Origin: Christiangramia fulva
Lineage (GTDB): Bacteria; Bacteroidota; Bacteroidia; Flavobacteriales; Flavobacteriaceae
Assembly (NCBI RefSeq): GCF_003024155.1
Contig: NZ_CP028136.1
Location: forward strand, 3,100,001 to 3,164,000
Length of the DNA stretch: 64,000 nucleotides
Direction: 5' to 3'
The position numbers and the translations under genes are program-made. Positions 62,504-64,000 of the stretch are shown piece by piece. Each line of letters begins with the position of its first letter. The first letter of the stretch is position 1. The notes under the pieces were generated by a model, which saw only the letters and a list, made by a program, of their open reading frames with translations, searched no databases and was not told the origin of the DNA.

Positions 62504-63862
62504 ATGATAGAGTCCAGGAATCCTTATAACGATGAAGTTCTTGAGAAATTTGAAGAACTTTCCAAATCAGAGATCGATCAAAAACTTGAAAAAGCTGAAA
62601 AACGATTTAAAACCTGGCGCGATGTCCCTTTTAAAGAAAAAAAGGAATTGATGCTGAAAGCTGCCGCGGAGCTTAAAAAGAATAAACAGGAATATGCCAA
62701 AGATATGTCTCTTGAAATGGGTAAACCTATAAAACAGGCATTGTCTGAAGTTGAAAAATGCGCATGGGCCTGTGAGTATTATGCTGAAAACGCTGAAAAA
62801 CATCTCTCAAAAAAAACCATTGAAACCGATGCAGATAAGAGTTTTGTAAGTTATGAACCTTTGGGAGTGGTACTTGCAATTATGCCCTGGAATTATCCGT
62901 ATTGGCAGGTTTTCCGTTTTGCGGCTCCGGCGTTGATGGCAGGCAACATAGGGGTCTTGAAACATGCCAGCAATGTGATGCGTTGTGCCAATAATATTCA
63001 GAAAATATTCGAGAGAGCCGGTTTTCCAGAAGGATGTTTTCAGAATCTGGTGATTGGCAGCAGTAAAGTTGAGGATGTTATCAGAGATAAAAGAGTAAAG
63101 GCTGTAACTCTAACCGGTAGTAAACCGGCAGGTGCGGCAGTTGCTTCTGTGGCAGGTGAGGAAATTAAAAAATCAGTTTTGGAATTGGGTGGCAGCAATG
63201 CGCTTGTGATTTTTGAGAATGCCAACATTGAAGAAAGCGTTAAAACCTGTGTGATGGCGAGGTATCAAAATACCGGGCAGAGCTGTATTGCCGGTAAAAG
63301 GCTTCTGCTACAGGACAGTATCGCCGATGAATTTATGGAGAAATTTGAAAAACAGGTACGGGAATTAAAAAGCGGAGATCCTTTAGACGAGGATACTTTT
63401 ATTGGACCCCTGGCCCGGGTAGATCTTGCCGAAGATCTGGAAAAACAGATCAGGGAATCAGTTAAACAGGGCGCGAGGATCCTTCTTGGAGGCAAAAGGG
63501 ATAAAGCCTATCTCGAGCCGACCATCGTGGAAGATGTAACACCGGAAATGCCGATGTTTACTGAAGAGACCTTTGGTCCCGCAATTGGAGTTACCAGGTT
63601 TAAAACTGAAGAGGAGGCGGTAAAGCTTGTAAATCGCTCAGATTTTGGACTGGGTGTGTCTATTTTTACTGAAGACATGGATCTTGCCGAAAGAATTTAT
63701 CCAAAATTTGAAGATGGGGCCGTGTTTGTAAACGAGCTGGTAAAGAGCGATCCCAGACTTCCTTTTGGAGGAACGAAAATTTCCGGTTACGGCCGCGAAC
63801 TTTCGGAAGACGGAATAAAGGAATTCGTCAATAAAAAAACGGTATATTTTAATAAATATTGA
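62504..63862 (+). CDS. Succinate-semialdehyde dehydrogenase-like aldehyde dehydrogenase
   Basis: A 452-residue NAD(P)-dependent aldehyde dehydrogenase. The catalytic Cys261 is in YQNTGQSCIAGKRLLL and the general-base Glu in KKSVLELGGSNALVIFE; the cofactor region reads AIMPWNYPYWQVFRFAAP and TLTGSKPAGAAVAS. The short length, lacking about 30 N-terminal residues of larger ALDHs, and the MPWNYPYWQ motif fit the GabD2/Sad-like succinate-semialdehyde subgroup. It oxidises succinate semialdehyde to succinate or a related short aldehyde. A TATCTTTA box lies about 28 bases upstream. The C-terminus ends NKKTVYFNKY. Confidence 0.9.
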   Translation: MIESRNPYNDEVLEKFEELSKSEIDQKLEKAEKRFKTWRDVPFKEKKELMLKAAAELKKNKQEYAKDMSLEMGKPIKQALSEVEKCAWACEYYAENAEKHLSKKTIETDADKSFVSYEPLGVVLAIMPWNYPYWQVFRFAAPALMAGNIGVLKHASNVMRCANNIQKIFERAGFPEGCFQNLVIGSSKVEDVIRDKRVKAVTLTGSKPAGAAVASVAGEEIKKSVLELGGSNALVIFENANIEESVKTCVMARYQNTGQSCIAGKRLLLQDSIADEFMEKFEKQVRELKSGDPLDEDTFIGPLARVDLAEDLEKQIRESVKQGARILLGGKRDKAYLEPTIVEDVTPEMPMFTEETFGPAIGVTRFKTEEEAVKLVNRSDFGLGVSIFTEDMDLAERIYPKFEDGAVFVNELVKSDPRLPFGGTKISGYGRELSEDGIKEFVNKKTVYFNKY

Positions 63863-63873
63863 AATTCACCGCA

Positions 63874-64000
63874 ATGAAATTCGGAAGATTAGAGGATCCA
63901 GAAAACGCAGATTTTCACTTCCACTGAAACATATCCAAAACGAACAGGTTCTTTCAGCTTTTAAAATCCTATGAATTCAATGAGGTTCGCGTAGGTGGTA
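63874..64000 (+). pseudogene. 5' end of a DUF72-like gene with apparent frameshifts (partial)
   Basis: ATG 63874 opens MKFGRLEDPENADF, which resembles the beginning of DUF72-family proteins, but the frame stops at 63925. Adding one T to the TTTT run at 63912-63915 continues as SLPLKHIQNEQVLSAFK, and removing one A from the AAAA run near 63961-63965 continues as SYEFNEVRVGG to the window end. Two single-base homopolymer differences within about 50 bases suggest a decayed gene or sequencing errors. The family call rests on a short match. Confidence 0.4.

Noticed and set aside
1..64000. tRNA, rRNA, insertion sequences, prophage and CRISPR arrays
   Set aside because: No cloverleaf-like or rRNA-like segments, transposase motifs, terminal repeats or regularly spaced direct repeats were seen in the intergenic regions.

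Overview
The window is chromosomal DNA from a member of the Bacteroidota, most likely the family Flavobacteriaceae (Gramella/Salegentibacter/Zunongwangia-like). The reasons are low GC content, dense short-spaced genes, promoter-like TAnnTTTG boxes with weak Shine-Dalgarno sites, lipoproteins with SC lipoboxes, a class I manA, a fused CzcA-TolC efflux protein, a Bacteroidota-type PPC and the parE-x-parC arrangement. Genus is inference. No tRNA, rRNA, insertion sequence, prophage or CRISPR array was seen. It reads as core chromosome with a few accessory or regulatory islands.

Layout. 1-6.5 kb: end of a lipid-linked-sugar glycosyltransferase, manA, an aldo/keto reductase, a fatty acid desaturase, a lipoprotein, a second ArnT/PMT-type glycosyltransferase and a yeast-type cytosine deaminase with a terminator hairpin just before its start. 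6.7-16.4 kb: two back-to-back two-component systems followed by a heavy-metal RND efflux operon in which inner-membrane pump and outer-membrane factor are one polypeptide; three intergenic spacers here carry 11-bp-period TTAAG-type direct repeats. 16.4-21 kb: a small XRE regulator/membrane protein pair with palindromic operators, a secreted GH43 enzyme, a ZIP transporter, a membrane protein and a small Cys/His protein. 21-24.4 kb: a TreS-maltokinase fusion whose kinase half lacks a metal-binding Asp. 24.5-31.6 kb: ychF, then a tight parE-small membrane protein-parC-mscL operon.

31.6-34 kb: an XRE repressor divergent from an M14 peptidase, with a cluster of TTTACA-NN-TGTAAA operators between them, then an Lrp-family regulator. 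34-38.3 kb: ppc, a DinB-fold protein and a BrkB-family membrane protein in an overlapping operon. 38.3-49 kb: housekeeping metabolism (PfpI protein, aroB, proline dehydrogenase, acyltransferase, yebC, pterin dehydratase, epimerase, gcvT, NAD(P)HX repair, hutH). 49-57.8 kb: clpC divergent from gyrA, a TPR protein, an NlpC/P60 hydrolase and a thiolase. 57.9-64 kb: a PgpH-type HD phosphodiesterase, a GreA/B-like protein, a SatD/DUF3307 pair, an unknown gene, an aldehyde dehydrogenase and the start of a gene that appears frameshifted.

The strongest candidate for something undescribed is the SatD-like protein at 60569-61231. Its N-terminal part can be read as a class III nucleotidyl-cyclase-like fold joined to a C-terminal helix-turn-helix. 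It overlaps a membrane protein gene and sits behind a spacer packed with seven TAAGC/GCTTA motifs. All functional calls come from reading the translated sequence and remembered family motifs; no database search was run.
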